DNA from: an uncultured Collinsella sp.
Lineage (GTDB): Bacteria; Actinomycetota; Coriobacteriia; Coriobacteriales; Coriobacteriaceae
NCBI GenBank assembly: GCA_900548255.1
Contig: URKH01000040.1
Coordinates: 1-18,052, forward strand
Length of the DNA stretch: 18,052 bases
Direction of reading: 5' to 3'
The position numbers and the translations under genes are program-made. Under the pieces are notes generated by a model, which saw nothing but the letters and a program-made list of their open reading frames with translations, was not told where the DNA came from and searched no databases. Of the stretch, positions 6,270 to 14,437 are shown one piece after another. Every line of letters begins with the position of its first letter. Positions within the stretch are counted from its first letter, which is position 1.

Positions 6270-9200
6270 TAACTGTTGGAGACGTCCCGTTCGTGGCTGC
6301 GACCTCCGGTTCTCCTCTTCGCTGGATTTCGCTTAAAAGCTCGGCTGCAACTTCGCTGCTTTTGAAACGGATGCTGCAGTCCTCTTTCTTAGGAAAGGCC
6401 AGTAATGGAATAGTTCCGTACCAGACGGTTTCCTCGTCAATTACTGACGCGCACAGGCGCCCTTCGGCTTTGATGGAATAGTCGACGTTCATCTCGGTAA
6501 AAATCGCTTTCACGTCATTGTGCGGAGTCGAGGCAATTGAAATCTCAAGGGCAATCCCACGGGCGGCGGCGCCTATGAGTACGGCAGCGAGCTTTGCGAG
6601 GCATGCAGCGGATGCGTAGGGCGCGGCAATAAAAATGCTTTTCGTTGCGTGCGCGATGTCATCCGCTAAGGCCTCCACGGCCCTTGCCGGCCTAACGAGG
6701 ATGTTTTGATCGGCCCGTTTGTTGTCATTTGCTGCAAAGACTTCATACCCTAGCTTGGCGTAGGTCTTGAGTCTCTTCTGGTACATACGCGCGAGCATGG
6801 GTATCGACAAATCAACATAGTCGAATATCTCAACCCGCTGCTTGCCCTCGTGACTTCTATGTAGTCTGCCTGCCTGCTGCGTTATGCTGCCGTCCCAAGA
6901 TATCGGTGTGGCAATGAGCAGAGTGTCAAGGTAAGACAGGTCGAAACCCTCGCCCAGAAGGCCTTCGGTTGCGATGATAATTCGATGCTCATGCTCGAAG
7001 CCGGGAAGGCTGTTCAGTATTGCCTTTCTTTCTTTGGCGTCGATTTCTCCGGTTAAGAGTATAGATTCGTGTCCGCGGCTTTGAAGCAGCCTACATAGCT
7101 CTTCGGCATGTTTTTTCCTTTTGGATAGCACAAGCGGATGTCGACCGTTTGACGCGGTCTCGAGGGCATCGTCGACAATTGCTTCGTTTCTCGCTGTGTG
7201 CGCACACAGGAGATCGAGAACTTGATTAAAGGACGCCCCTGGTTCGTAGACGGGTAGCCGAACTCCGGTAAAACACGGCCTAACAACGCGCTGAATTCCC
7301 TGTTGGATTGCTTGCGTTTTTGGATCAATGACATGGCGAAGCGGGCCGCAGAGCATTGAGAGTGCTCGCGTGAGTCCGTCCGAGCGTTCGGGCGTCGCGG
7401 AAAGGCCGTATACATATTTGGCTGGAGCGGACTTGAGGACGAGCTCAAGCTGTGGCGCGGCCGCATGGTGACATTCATCACAGATGATGAGGCCGTAATC
7501 ACGAACGAACTCCTTGGCTATTGGTTCTCCGGTCTGGGGGTCCTTGCTGGACAGAGACTGGAATGAAGCAATCTCGACGAGATGGCTTATGGTGGTTTTG
7601 CCTCCTCCAATTTGGCCAATGAGCGGAGGCTGTCTTTTACTGATTCGTCCTTTTGGGGTTCGAACTGGCTTTCTGTTATCCGTAATGTCGATAAACCGTT
7701 CGAGCTGGGATTTCCATTGGGCAATGAGCGCAGTTTTGGGAACGATGACAAGCGTTGGAAGACCGATGGCAGCAATAAGATAGGCTCCAATGACGGTTTT
7801 CCCGAAACCCGTCGGCGCGGACATGATTCCGTCTTCATAGTTGAGCATCTGTTCGGCGGCAATTTGCTGTTCAGGGCGAAGAGTCCCTTTAAATGTCATC
7901 ACAATTGGATTGCCCGACATGCGCTTGTCTGAATAGTGAGCAGAAGCGCCGGCTTCTTGAAGCAGCCGCTCGAGTTGAGCTTTACAGCCTCTGGGAATCG
8001 CAACGCAGCCATCTCTAAGTTCGCTGAGGTCTATGTACCGCGGTTTGCCAAATACTGATTGGTGCATTGATTGGGCACGGAAGAATTCAGGGTTGGCAAA
8101 TGTTGCAAGCCTGCGAACCTCCATCTGGGCGGCCGGGCTCAGAGATTTTTCGGTTATGTAGAGCATATCGGCTTGCGTGACGGGTAGCGAGGACGGGAAG
8201 TCCTGCAGCGTGAGCGGAAGCCGCTTTCGCGGCCTCTGAGAATGCGGCGCGGCGGTGTTTCCCGCCACTGCAGCTGATATTCCATGCGGTTTATTGTCGA
8301 TGCTTTCGATCAGATTTTGCACCGTTACATGTGGAACCAGCTGAATTTGCGAAAGGTAAAGCCATTGATCGGGAAAGGGCTCAAATTGCTCGTCAACAAA
8401 TACACTGTTCCCTTTTCGCTGTGCTTTTCCTTGAAAAGGCAGCGCTATGAGATTTCCGAAGCCGCCCTCAGGAATGGTGGACTGTGCGGGCAACATTCGG
8501 TCAAAAGCTTCGAAGGTGATTGTCTTATTGAGCGCCGCCGCTTCGGTGATAAGGCTGCTTCCAAATTCTCGTGCGATCTTTGCGCTGGTGAGCTCTAGGA
8601 AGAAAAACCAGACATGTGCGCCGTTACCTGATCTCGATCGCTCGACTGCAGCATCGATTCCATGGTTTTTTGCGACAAGCCGAATGGCGTTTGTCGCTTC
8701 TTTCCAATCGGCTCCGTCAAAGTCGATGACCAGGACTTTTGTGTTGCTGTCACTATCGAGAACGTATTGACCTATGACGTCTCGGAGCCTGTCGTCGTTG
8801 CCTTTGAAATGGGCGATGATCGCGGCATCGCTCAGCTCGGGGAAGATGCGGTTGCCGCATTCCGCGCATTTGGTTTTCTGACGATTTACTTTGGGGCAAA
8901 TGCCTGCCTTCCACTCATTTGCGCAGGCGGGTGTATAGCCGATTCCCCCGTCTTTTCTGCGGTACCCATGAGCGTAAACATCTTTGCGGCCAGTAAAGAG
9001 ATTGCGAAAGAGTTCCAGTTTGTCGCGCGCTGGGCTCGCACTGGTGACGATTCCTTCGACCTGTGCCCGTCTATCGAAAGATTCGCCAGCTTTCTCCCAT
9101 TCTTCCAGTGTTGCGTAACGGATGTCTGAACCGTTGCCGCAGATGACGATTTGGCTGTGCGGCTCCGATACATGGGCGACGGTTTTCTTGAATTGGAATA

Positions 9201-9270
9201 GCGTACCCCCGATGAGGGCGTATTGATGCGTGACGGTGCTCATGTAAATGCCGTTCTTGTCGGAGTTCAT
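6259..9270 (-). CDS. TOTE-type primase / superfamily 2 helicase / PLD-like fusion
   Basis: This 1003-residue multidomain protein matches the primase-helicase of TOTE conflict systems, a group thought to act against mobile DNA. Residues about 85-310 are an archaeo-eukaryotic primase-like domain: Cys116, 125, 135 and 138 form a probable zinc site, DFD (183-185) is the metal motif, and SGNGAHVW (214-221) carries the second catalytic block. Residues about 460-820 are a superfamily 2 helicase: PTGFGKT (486-492), DECHH (598-602), SATPERSDG (624-632), GEGFD (773-777) and QQAGRLHR (798-805). Residues about 865-985 resemble a PLD-type C-terminal domain, but the HxK motif expected before VIDEETVWYG reads RLCAS, so it is probably inactive. 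The start is uncertain: neither 9270 nor the Met at 9243 has a clear ribosome site. Its base composition is less GC-rich than the neighbours. The cellular role is inferred. Confidence 0.88.
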   Translation of the reverse strand: MNSDKNGIYMSTVTHQYALIGGTLFQFKKTVAHVSEPHSQIVICGNGSDIRYATLEEWEKAGESFDRRAQVEGIVTSASPARDKLELFRNLFTGRKDVYAHGYRRKDGGIGYTPACANEWKAGICPKVNRQKTKCAECGNRIFPELSDAAIIAHFKGNDDRLRDVIGQYVLDSDSNTKVLVIDFDGADWKEATNAIRLVAKNHGIDAAVERSRSGNGAHVWFFFLELTSAKIAREFGSSLITEAAALNKTITFEAFDRMLPAQSTIPEGGFGNLIALPFQGKAQRKGNSVFVDEQFEPFPDQWLYLSQIQLVPHVTVQNLIESIDNKPHGISAAVAGNTAAPHSQRPRKRLPLTLQDFPSSLPVTQADMLYITEKSLSPAAQMEVRRLATFANPEFFRAQSMHQSVFGKPRYIDLSELRDGCVAIPRGCKAQLERLLQEAGASAHYSDKRMSGNPIVMTFKGTLRPEQQIAAEQMLNYEDGIMSAPTGFGKTVIGAYLIAAIGLPTLVIVPKTALIAQWKSQLERFIDITDNRKPVRTPKGRISKRQPPLIGQIGGGKTTISHLVEIASFQSLSSKDPQTGEPIAKEFVRDYGLIICDECHHAAAPQLELVLKSAPAKYVYGLSATPERSDGLTRALSMLCGPLRHVIDPKTQAIQQGIQRVVRPCFTGVRLPVYEPGASFNQVLDLLCAHTARNEAIVDDALETASNGRHPLVLSKRKKHAEELCRLLQSRGHESILLTGEIDAKERKAILNSLPGFEHEHRIIIATEGLLGEGFDLSYLDTLLIATPISWDGSITQQAGRLHRSHEGKQRVEIFDYVDLSIPMLARMYQKRLKTYAKLGYEVFAANDNKRADQNILVRPARAVEALADDIAHATKSIFIAAPYASAACLAKLAAVLIGAAARGIALEISIASTPHNDVKAIFTEMNVDYSIKAEGRLCASVIDEETVWYGTIPLLAFPKKEDCSIRFKSSEVAAELLSEIQRRGEPEVAATNGTSPTVTVE

Positions 9271-9450
9271 TGAAATGAGGGTACGTTATTTTGATTTTTA
9301 AGGGACTCGACTCTGATTTTGGTTCGGCGATAGCGGAGTACAGCTCCGTGAGTGGTGTTTGGCTGATGTCAAAATGTGCGGTAGCTGTTGCTGAATGGGT
9401 TTTGGCGACCATGAGGTGGGCTGGAGGCGCAGGAAACTATCCTCGAATAG

Positions 9451-9681
9451 ACTCTGTGGGCAAAAAATGGCAAATATGAGTACTGTGGTTTGAGCGGTAA
9501 CATATCATCTGGAAAGTATTTAAGACCAATCGATTCGGATTGGATATAATCAACCCTCTAAACATGGCGATTCGGGACTTTATGACGCTCGGAATTGGCG
9601 GAAGATGGCAATTTCAGCCAGATTTCGCTGTTACTAAACTGGTAACAGTACTCATATTTGCCATTTTTTGCCCAGAGGGTA
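9451..9681. mobile_element. 231-bp element with 36-bp inverted ends (MITE-like)
   Basis: The segments 9457-9486 and 9645-9674 are perfect 30-bp reverse complements. The match continues outward to 9451 and 9681 (34 of 36 in all) and weakly inward through GTAACA and ATCTGG blocks at equivalent spacing. Just inside the right arm, CTGTTAC (9628-9634) and GTAACAG (9642-9648) form a 7-bp hairpin. The interior has a TATAAT at 9545-9550 and a CCAATC/GATTGG dyad (9526-9543) but no credible gene. No clear target-site duplication is seen. It could be a miniature transposable element, two opposed copies of a regulatory site, or a structured RNA. Confidence 0.6.
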
Positions 9682-9749
9682 TCGCAAGGGGGTTGAACAA
9701 AGCATCAATCGCCGCCAATTTCTCGATTGGCTGGTTGGGCGGCAATGAA

Positions 9750-9813
9750 GTTGCGGCGTAATGGGAAGCGTTTCGCGGCCTTTTGGCTAAAACGGCCCCT
9801 CTTCCGCCGCGAC
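9750..9813. repeat. Hairpin repeat, copy B of the GGAATAG family
   Basis: The outer arms GTTGCGGCG (9750-9758) and CGCCGCGAC (9805-9813) pair with one wobble. The interior TTCGCGGCC..TTGG..AAAACGG..CCCT..TTCC aligns closely with copy A at 6213-6269, in the same orientation. The helicase gene and the inverted-repeat element lie between the two copies. Confidence 0.7.
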
Positions 9814-9817
9814 TCCT

Positions 9818-9858
9818 AAAAAGACGCCGGCGCGCCTTGAGTTGCGGCGCGTCGGCGT
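9818..9858 (-). terminator. Rho-independent terminator for degV
   Basis: The 13-base arms 9824-9836 and 9846-9858 pair with one G-T wobble around a nine-base loop. Read on the minus strand, the stem is followed by TTTTT (9822-9818). It lies about 125 bases beyond the degV stop codon and is correctly oriented to end that transcript. Confidence 0.8.
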
Positions 9859-9984
9859 GATGGCTTTGTTGTGGCTGGGTGTACTTCGGTTGTTCGACGG
9901 CTTTGGCATGTCCGATCTTGTCAGGCAAGCCTTTGTTACCGTTTAACGTTTGCCCAGATAAAACCTGCCAAAATAAACCTGTCC

Positions 9985-10845
9985 CTAATTGGCAGGTTGG
10001 TAGCGGGGGCAGTAGCTGATGGCGATGGCGTCTACGCCTACGTGGGTGGCGATGGTGCAGCCGATGGGGCCAGTGCCGGCGTCCACGTAGTCCTGGCCTG
10101 CTAGCGCTTGGTTGACGAGCTCTTGCTCCTCGGCGGCGCCGGTCGTGAGCACGCGCACGCTTGAGCCAGGGTGCTCGTCCAAAAACGCGAGGCAATCTGC
10201 CATGGTGTTGGCGACGATGCGCTTGGCGCCGCGGCCCTTTTTGATTGCCTTGATCTCGCCCGATTTCCACTCCGGCGAAACGGCCAGGCGAATGTTGAGC
10301 ATCTGCGTCAGCTGGCCGGCGAGCTTGGGGGCGCGGCCGTTTTTGACCAGGTTCTCGAGCGTGCGGGGAATCAGCAGCAGGTGGGCGTCGGGCAGCGTCG
10401 CGCGGATCTGCGCCTCGGTCTCGTCCAAGCTGCGGCCGTCCTCGCGCATGGCAAGTGCGTACTCCACCAGCAGGCCCTCGGCGCCCGAGCCGGTGCGCGA
10501 ATCGATGCAGCGCACGTCGAGCTCGTGGGTCTCGGCGACCAGACATGCGTTGGAATAGCAGGCGGACCACTCGCTGCACAGCGAGATAAAGATCGCGCTG
10601 TCGTGGCCATCGGCGCGTACGCGGTCAAACAGCGCCTTGAACTCGCCGGCGCTCGGCTGCGAGGTGTGCGGCAGCTGCTCGGAGCCGGCCATGCGGGCGA
10701 CGTACTCCTCGGCGGTAATCTGCACCTGGTCGAGCAGGTCCTCGCCCTCGATAATCACATGCAGCGGAATCACGTAAATGCCGAGCTCTTGGGCGCGGGC
10801 GGGGGAGATGTCCGACGTGGAGTCGGTTATGATGGCAAAAGACAT
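9985..10845 (-). CDS. DegV family fatty-acid-binding protein (FakB-like)
   Basis: This 286-residue cytoplasmic protein belongs to the DegV/FakB family. These proteins bind a single fatty acid and, where a FakA kinase exists, present it for phosphorylation and entry into phospholipid synthesis. Seen are the N-terminal TDSTSDIS (7-14), IPLHVIIEGE near 26-35, the lipid-contact motif TSQPS (61-65) and DSRTGSGAEGLLV in the middle of the protein. Length fits the family. The start was placed at 10845 because AAAGG lies seven bases upstream; the longer frame to 10902 adds an Arg-rich stretch and no ribosome site. A minus-strand TATACT at 10907-10902 is a likely -10. No fakA gene is visible. It is transcribed away from the HAD gene. 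Confidence 0.92.
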   Translation of the reverse strand: MSFAIITDSTSDISPARAQELGIYVIPLHVIIEGEDLLDQVQITAEEYVARMAGSEQLPHTSQPSAGEFKALFDRVRADGHDSAIFISLCSEWSACYSNACLVAETHELDVRCIDSRTGSGAEGLLVEYALAMREDGRSLDETEAQIRATLPDAHLLLIPRTLENLVKNGRAPKLAGQLTQMLNIRLAVSPEWKSGEIKAIKKGRGAKRIVANTMADCLAFLDEHPGSSVRVLTTGAAEEQELVNQALAGQDYVDAGTGPIGCTIATHVGVDAIAISYCPRYQPAN

Positions 10846-10901
10846 AATTGCACCTTTCGTTGGGGCGCGGCAGCGCCGCCTTCTGAAAGCAAAGTGCGAC
10901 A

Positions 10902-10907
10902 AGTATA
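10902..10907 (-). promoter_or_regulatory. Likely -10 box of the degV promoter
   Basis: On the minus strand this reads TATACT, about 57 bases before the degV ATG. No strong -35 is visible. A 6-bp dyad, TGTTGA-ATAG-TCAACA, at 10938-10953 lies between this box and the divergent HAD gene and could be an operator shared by both. Its function is inferred only. Confidence 0.4.
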
Positions 10908-11001
10908 GTGGAGTTGCTCTACATTGCTAGGTTCAATTGTTGAATAGTCAACAGTTTGAAGCGGTGGTGTGGAAATCATCAACTGGGGAAGAAGGGTGCC
11001 G

Positions 11002-11664
11002 ATGGCGGCATTGCAACTTTGCGAGCGGCCGGTTGTGCTGTTCGATTTTGACGGCACGGTGGCCGATACGGGTCGGGCAGTGATGACCTCGACGCGCAAG
11101 ACGCTGGCTGCGCGCGGGTTTTCGGAGACGCAGATGGGTGATCTGCGCCGCATGATCGGGCCGCCCCTGTGGAAGAGCTTTCACGACTTTTACGGCTTTT
11201 CCCGCGAGGAGTCGCTTGTGGTGGCCGATGAGTACCGCGCCTTTTTTGATGAACTGGGACCGGAAGAGTATCCCGTGTTCGATGGAATCCCCGCGCTGCT
11301 CGACGGCCTTGCCGCGCAGGGGCATCGCATGGCGGTGGCGACGTCGCGCATGGAGGCGAAGTGCATCGATATGGTGCATGAGCTGGGGCTTTGCCAGTTC
11401 GAAGCCGTGGTCGGCATGAATCCGCCGCAGGGGCGCGAGACCAAGGCGGATTCGGTCCGCGATGCCCTGGCGGCGCTCGGCGCGACGGCCGACGATGCCG
11501 TGATGATCGGCGATCGCTTTAACGATGTGGAGGGCGCGCACGCAATGGGCGTGCCGTGCATTGGCATTTATTCGGGTGCGGCGGCGCCGGGTGAGCACGA
11601 GGCGGCGGGTGCCGACGCGGTGGTGCACTCGGTGGCAGAGCTTGCTAAACTTTTCGCTATCTAA
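11002..11664 (+). CDS. HAD-superfamily phosphatase (phosphoglycolate phosphatase-like)
   Basis: This 220-residue cytoplasmic hydrolase has all HAD motifs: DFDGT (15-19, with nucleophile Asp15 and acid Asp17), Thr114 in VATS, Lys148, and GDRFND (170-175) for magnesium. The helical cap between residues about 20 and 90 is of the small alpha-helical type seen in phosphoglycolate phosphatases and pyrophosphatases such as PpaX. The true substrate cannot be read from the sequence. The ATG at 11002 was chosen because AAGAAGG lies about six bases upstream; a GTG at 10969 would add 11 residues without a better ribosome site. The dipeptidase gene follows after 54 bases with no terminator between, so the two are probably co-transcribed. 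Confidence 0.9.
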   Translation: MAALQLCERPVVLFDFDGTVADTGRAVMTSTRKTLAARGFSETQMGDLRRMIGPPLWKSFHDFYGFSREESLVVADEYRAFFDELGPEEYPVFDGIPALLDGLAAQGHRMAVATSRMEAKCIDMVHELGLCQFEAVVGMNPPQGRETKADSVRDALAALGATADDAVMIGDRFNDVEGAHAMGVPCIGIYSGAAAPGEHEAAGADAVVHSVAELAKLFAI

Positions 11665-11718
11665 TGACGTAATGTGAGGGGCGGGCGTGCCCGTCGCTCA
11701 TTGCTAAGGAGGTCGTCC

Positions 11719-13155
11719 ATGAATCAGGTGGAGCAGAGCGTTGCCGAGTATGTCGACGAGGTCTGGGAAGATGTCGTCGCCGATATCGAGCAGCTGGTGG
11801 GCTATCCGTCCGTGGCAGTTTCTGCCGATGCGGAGCCCGGTGCGCCGTTTGGTCGCCTGGTCCGTGATGCGCTCGATTGCGCGCTCGGCATTGCGCAAAA
11901 GCTCGGCTATCAGACGAGCGACGACGAGGGCTATGTGGGCATCGCCGATATCCCGGGCCGTGGCGATAAGCAGCTCGCGACCATTTGCCATGTGGACGTG
12001 GTACCCGCTGGCCCCGGTTGGAACACCGACCCGTTTGCGATGGAGCGTCGCGAGGGCTGGCTGCTCGGCCGCGGCGTGATCGATGACAAGGGCCCGGCGG
12101 TGCTGTCGCTCTACGCCGGCGCCTATCTGCTCAAGCACGGCATTACCCCGCGCTATACCTTCCGCGCGCTGCTGGGCTGCGATGAGGAAGTGGGCATGTC
12201 CGACGTTCACCATTATCTGGAGAACCACGCGAACCCCGACTTTCTGTTTACGCCCGATGCCGAGTTTCCGGTCTGTAATGCCGAGAAGGGTCAGTTTGGG
12301 GCGACATTTGTGAGCTCCAAGATCGACGGCGGGCGCATTGTGTCCTGGAGCGGTGCCGAGGCGAGCAACGCCATTCCGTCGCAGTCTATCTGCGAGCTTG
12401 CGATTGCCGCCGATGAGCTGCCGGCGCCGGTCGAGAACGGCGACCGCCTGGAGATCACGGCGCTCGATAACGGGCATGCGCAGATTTTCGCCCACGGCAT
12501 TGGCGGTCATGCCTCGATGCCAGAGGGAACGATCAATGCCGTCGGGCTGATCGTGGCGTATCTGCGCGAGGCCGAGGACGCGTTTGGTGCACGCGACGAG
12601 CGCCTGCTGACGCCTGCCGAGCACGAGTTCGTCAAGTTCCTGGCCTTTGTGCATGCGGACGCCTATGGCCGCGGCCTGGGTATCGATGCGACGAGTCCGG
12701 CGTTTGGCCCGCTTACCTGCAACGCTGGCGTCATCCGCGTGGCGGATGGCCATATTGAGCAGGTCATCGACGTGCGCTTCCCCGACAGCACCAGTGCCGA
12801 TACCATCCGCGAGCAGCTTGATCCGCTCGTGGGCCGTTTTGGCGTGACGTGCCGTGTGGGTCGTGCGAAGGTGCCGTTCTCGGTCTCTGCCGACGATCCG
12901 GCCGTGAAGGCGCTTATTGATACCTATAACGAGTTTACGGGCAAGCATGCTGAGCCCTTTGCCATGGGCGGCGGCACGTACGCGCGCAACTTTGCCCGCG
13001 CCGTGTCGTTTGGCCCCGAGGAGACCGGCCTGGAGCTGCCCGCGTGGGGCGGCCAGATGCACGGTCCCAACGAGTGCGCCAACGAGGAACAGCTCAAGCA
13101 GGCGCTCAAGATTTATATCGTGGCGATCTTACGTTTGAACGAGCTTGAGCTTTAA
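11719..13155 (+). CDS. M20-family dipeptidase (PepV/Sapep-like)
   Basis: This 478-residue, probably cytoplasmic metallopeptidase would hydrolyse dipeptides using two zinc ions. Motifs fit the PepV branch: CHVDVVPAG (His91, with Asp93 behind it), GRGVIDDKGP (Asp122 as likely bridging ligand), GCDEEVG (Glu156 as base, Glu157 as ligand), PDAEFPV (Asp180) and a late MHGPNE (His448). The lid domain between residues about 190 and 390 is full length. AAGGAGGT, close to the perfect anti-16S match, lies six bases before the ATG at 11719. A longer frame starting at 11674 would lack this spacing. It probably shares a transcript with the HAD gene. Related family members act on carnosine or N-acyl amino acids, so substrate is tentative. 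Confidence 0.93.
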   Translation: MNQVEQSVAEYVDEVWEDVVADIEQLVGYPSVAVSADAEPGAPFGRLVRDALDCALGIAQKLGYQTSDDEGYVGIADIPGRGDKQLATICHVDVVPAGPGWNTDPFAMERREGWLLGRGVIDDKGPAVLSLYAGAYLLKHGITPRYTFRALLGCDEEVGMSDVHHYLENHANPDFLFTPDAEFPVCNAEKGQFGATFVSSKIDGGRIVSWSGAEASNAIPSQSICELAIAADELPAPVENGDRLEITALDNGHAQIFAHGIGGHASMPEGTINAVGLIVAYLREAEDAFGARDERLLTPAEHEFVKFLAFVHADAYGRGLGIDATSPAFGPLTCNAGVIRVADGHIEQVIDVRFPDSTSADTIREQLDPLVGRFGVTCRVGRAKVPFSVSADDPAVKALIDTYNEFTGKHAEPFAMGGGTYARNFARAVSFGPEETGLELPAWGGQMHGPNECANEEQLKQALKIYIVAILRLNELEL

Positions 13156-13474
13156 GGCTGCGGCGTTTTAACAACTTAGCACCCCTTTCGTCCGGGCTTT
13201 TTAAGTTGCGGTGGAATAGTTCCTAAAAGAGGCTGCCTGATGGCCAAACAGGAACTATTTCACCGCAACTTCGTTTTCATTGGTGTAAAAGGTGTGCCAT
13301 GTTCGACGCTGGATTGTTATCCGTTTGTAAAGGCTGGGCAGAGCTTGCGGTAAGGGTCTATCAGATGCCCGTAAGAAACCGCAGTTGGCGCGGGCTCTGA
13401 CCGATCGAGGCCGTATCTTTCCAAACAGCAAAGCGGGCAGGGTGCCCGCGAGTCGCATGTATGAAAGGAAGATC
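13156..13474. other. 319-bp region: dipeptidase 3' end, repeat hairpin and pst leader
   Basis: No gene is supported. A weak hairpin with TTTTT (about 13175-13202) may end the dipeptidase transcript. The long repeat hairpin occupies 13203-13271. Downstream, TGCGGT (13346-13351) pairs with ACCGCA (13378-13383), and GCGGGCA (13433-13439) with TGCCCGC (13443-13449) just before the pstS ribosome site. I cannot identify a Pho box or a convincing promoter by eye. Confidence 0.5.
13203..13271. repeat. Near-perfect 22-bp-arm hairpin repeat
   Basis: Arms 13203-13224 and 13250-13271 are reverse complements at 21 of 22 positions, with a 25-base loop. The arm core TTGCGGTGGAATAG resembles copy A at 6213-6269, and the loop contains GGCC and AAAC-like pieces related to copies A and B. 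It lies between the dipeptidase gene and the pst operon and could serve as a terminator or insulator. Confidence 0.8.
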
Positions 13475-14413
13475 ATGCTCGATCAGGCTTATTCACGTCG
13501 TCAGTTCCTCGGCCTCGCTGGTGGTCTCGCCAGCATCGTGGGCCTCGGCCTCGTTGGCTGCGGTGGCTCAGGTGCTTCCAACGCCACCGACAAGGGCAGT
13601 GCTGCCGCTGCCGAGTCCGTCTCCGGCGAGGTGACCTACGACGGCGCCTCTTCGTTCCAGGCTCTCGTCGAGGCCGCTGCCGAGAAGTTCATGGACGCCA
13701 ACCCCGACGTTTCCGTCTCCGGCTCGGGCAACGGTTCGGGCAAGGGCCTGACCGCTGTTGCCGCCGGCACCGTTACCATCGGTAACTCCGACGTCTTCGC
13801 CGAGACCAAGCTCGAGGCCGACCAGGTCAAGAACCTCGTCGACCACGAGGTCGCCGTCGTAGGCATGGGCCCCGTCGTCTCCAAGAACGTCAAGGTCGAC
13901 GACCTGTCCCTCGAGCAGCTCAAGGGCATCTTCTCCGGCCAGATCACCAACTGGAAGGAGGTCGGCGGCGACGACGCCAAGATCGTCGTTCTCAACCGCA
14001 AGGCCGGCTCCGGTACCCGCGCTACCTTCGAGGCTGCCGTCTTTGGCGACGAGGCTGTCGACTTTAAGGGCGACGCCGAGCTCGACAAGTCCGGCGATGT
14101 CCAGACTCAGATGGCCAGCACCGGCAACGCCATCTCCTACCTCGACTTCTCGCACTTTGATGACTCAAAGTTCAACGCCATCAAGGTTGAGGGCGTCGAG
14201 CCCAAGAGCGCAAACGTCATCGACGACTCCTTCAAGATCTGGGCGACCGAGCACATGTACTGCTCCAAGGACGCCGACGAGGCCACCAAGGCCTTCCTGG
14301 AGTTCATGCTTTCCGACGACGTCCAGGGCAAGCTCGTCGAGGAGCAGGGCTTTATCCCCGTCTCTGCCATGAAGGTCGTCAAGGACGCCAGCGGCAAGGT
14401 ATCCGCTAAATAA
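13475..14413 (+). CDS. pstS: Phosphate-binding lipoprotein of the Pst transporter
   Basis: This 312-residue protein captures phosphate outside the membrane and delivers it to PstCA. The N-terminus has a twin-arginine motif SRRQFLGL (Arg8, Arg9), a hydrophobic stretch, and a lipobox LVGC with Cys29 as the lipidated residue. That suggests Tat export followed by lipid anchoring. The mature part has phosphate-contact motifs near GSGKGL (87-91) and AGSGTR (177-182), with the order and length usual for PstS. A Gly/Ser/Ala-rich linker (30-50) follows the anchor. AAAGGA five to six bases before ATG 13475 sets the start; a frame from 13385 would bury the signal. It is the first gene of pstSCAB. Confidence 0.95.
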   Translation: MLDQAYSRRQFLGLAGGLASIVGLGLVGCGGSGASNATDKGSAAAAESVSGEVTYDGASSFQALVEAAAEKFMDANPDVSVSGSGNGSGKGLTAVAAGTVTIGNSDVFAETKLEADQVKNLVDHEVAVVGMGPVVSKNVKVDDLSLEQLKGIFSGQITNWKEVGGDDAKIVVLNRKAGSGTRATFEAAVFGDEAVDFKGDAELDKSGDVQTQMASTGNAISYLDFSHFDDSKFNAIKVEGVEPKSANVIDDSFKIWATEHMYCSKDADEATKAFLEFMLSDDVQGKLVEEQGFIPVSAMKVVKDASGKVSAK

Positions 14414-14437
14414 GTAATCGCCCCGGAAAGGTTTGCA

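Larger units (their letters stand above)
9271..9984. other. 714-bp gene-free region with a large inverted-repeat element
   Basis: I see no supported gene. 9271-9450 should hold the helicase promoter, but I cannot place one with confidence. 9451-9681 is the inverted-repeat element, 9750-9813 is repeat copy B, and 9818-9858 is a minus-strand terminator for degV. Open frames here (for example 9540-9761) begin without ribosome sites and run through the repeats. Confidence 0.65.

Noticed and set aside
7591..7614. Second P-loop-like GQIGGGKT (residues 552-559) in the helicase
   Set aside because: It fits the pattern by chance. The real Walker A is PTGFGKT at 486-492, and this stretch lies between helicase motifs in a Gly/Lys loop.
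9071..9412. 113-codon minus-strand frame overlapping the helicase start
   Set aside because: It is out of frame with the helicase, has no known motif, and most of its length is antiphase coding sequence. An upstream frameshifted extension of the helicase is not supported.
9540..9761. 73-codon plus-strand frame through the inverted-repeat element
   Set aside because: It starts at a TTG without a ribosome site and reads straight through the inverted arm.
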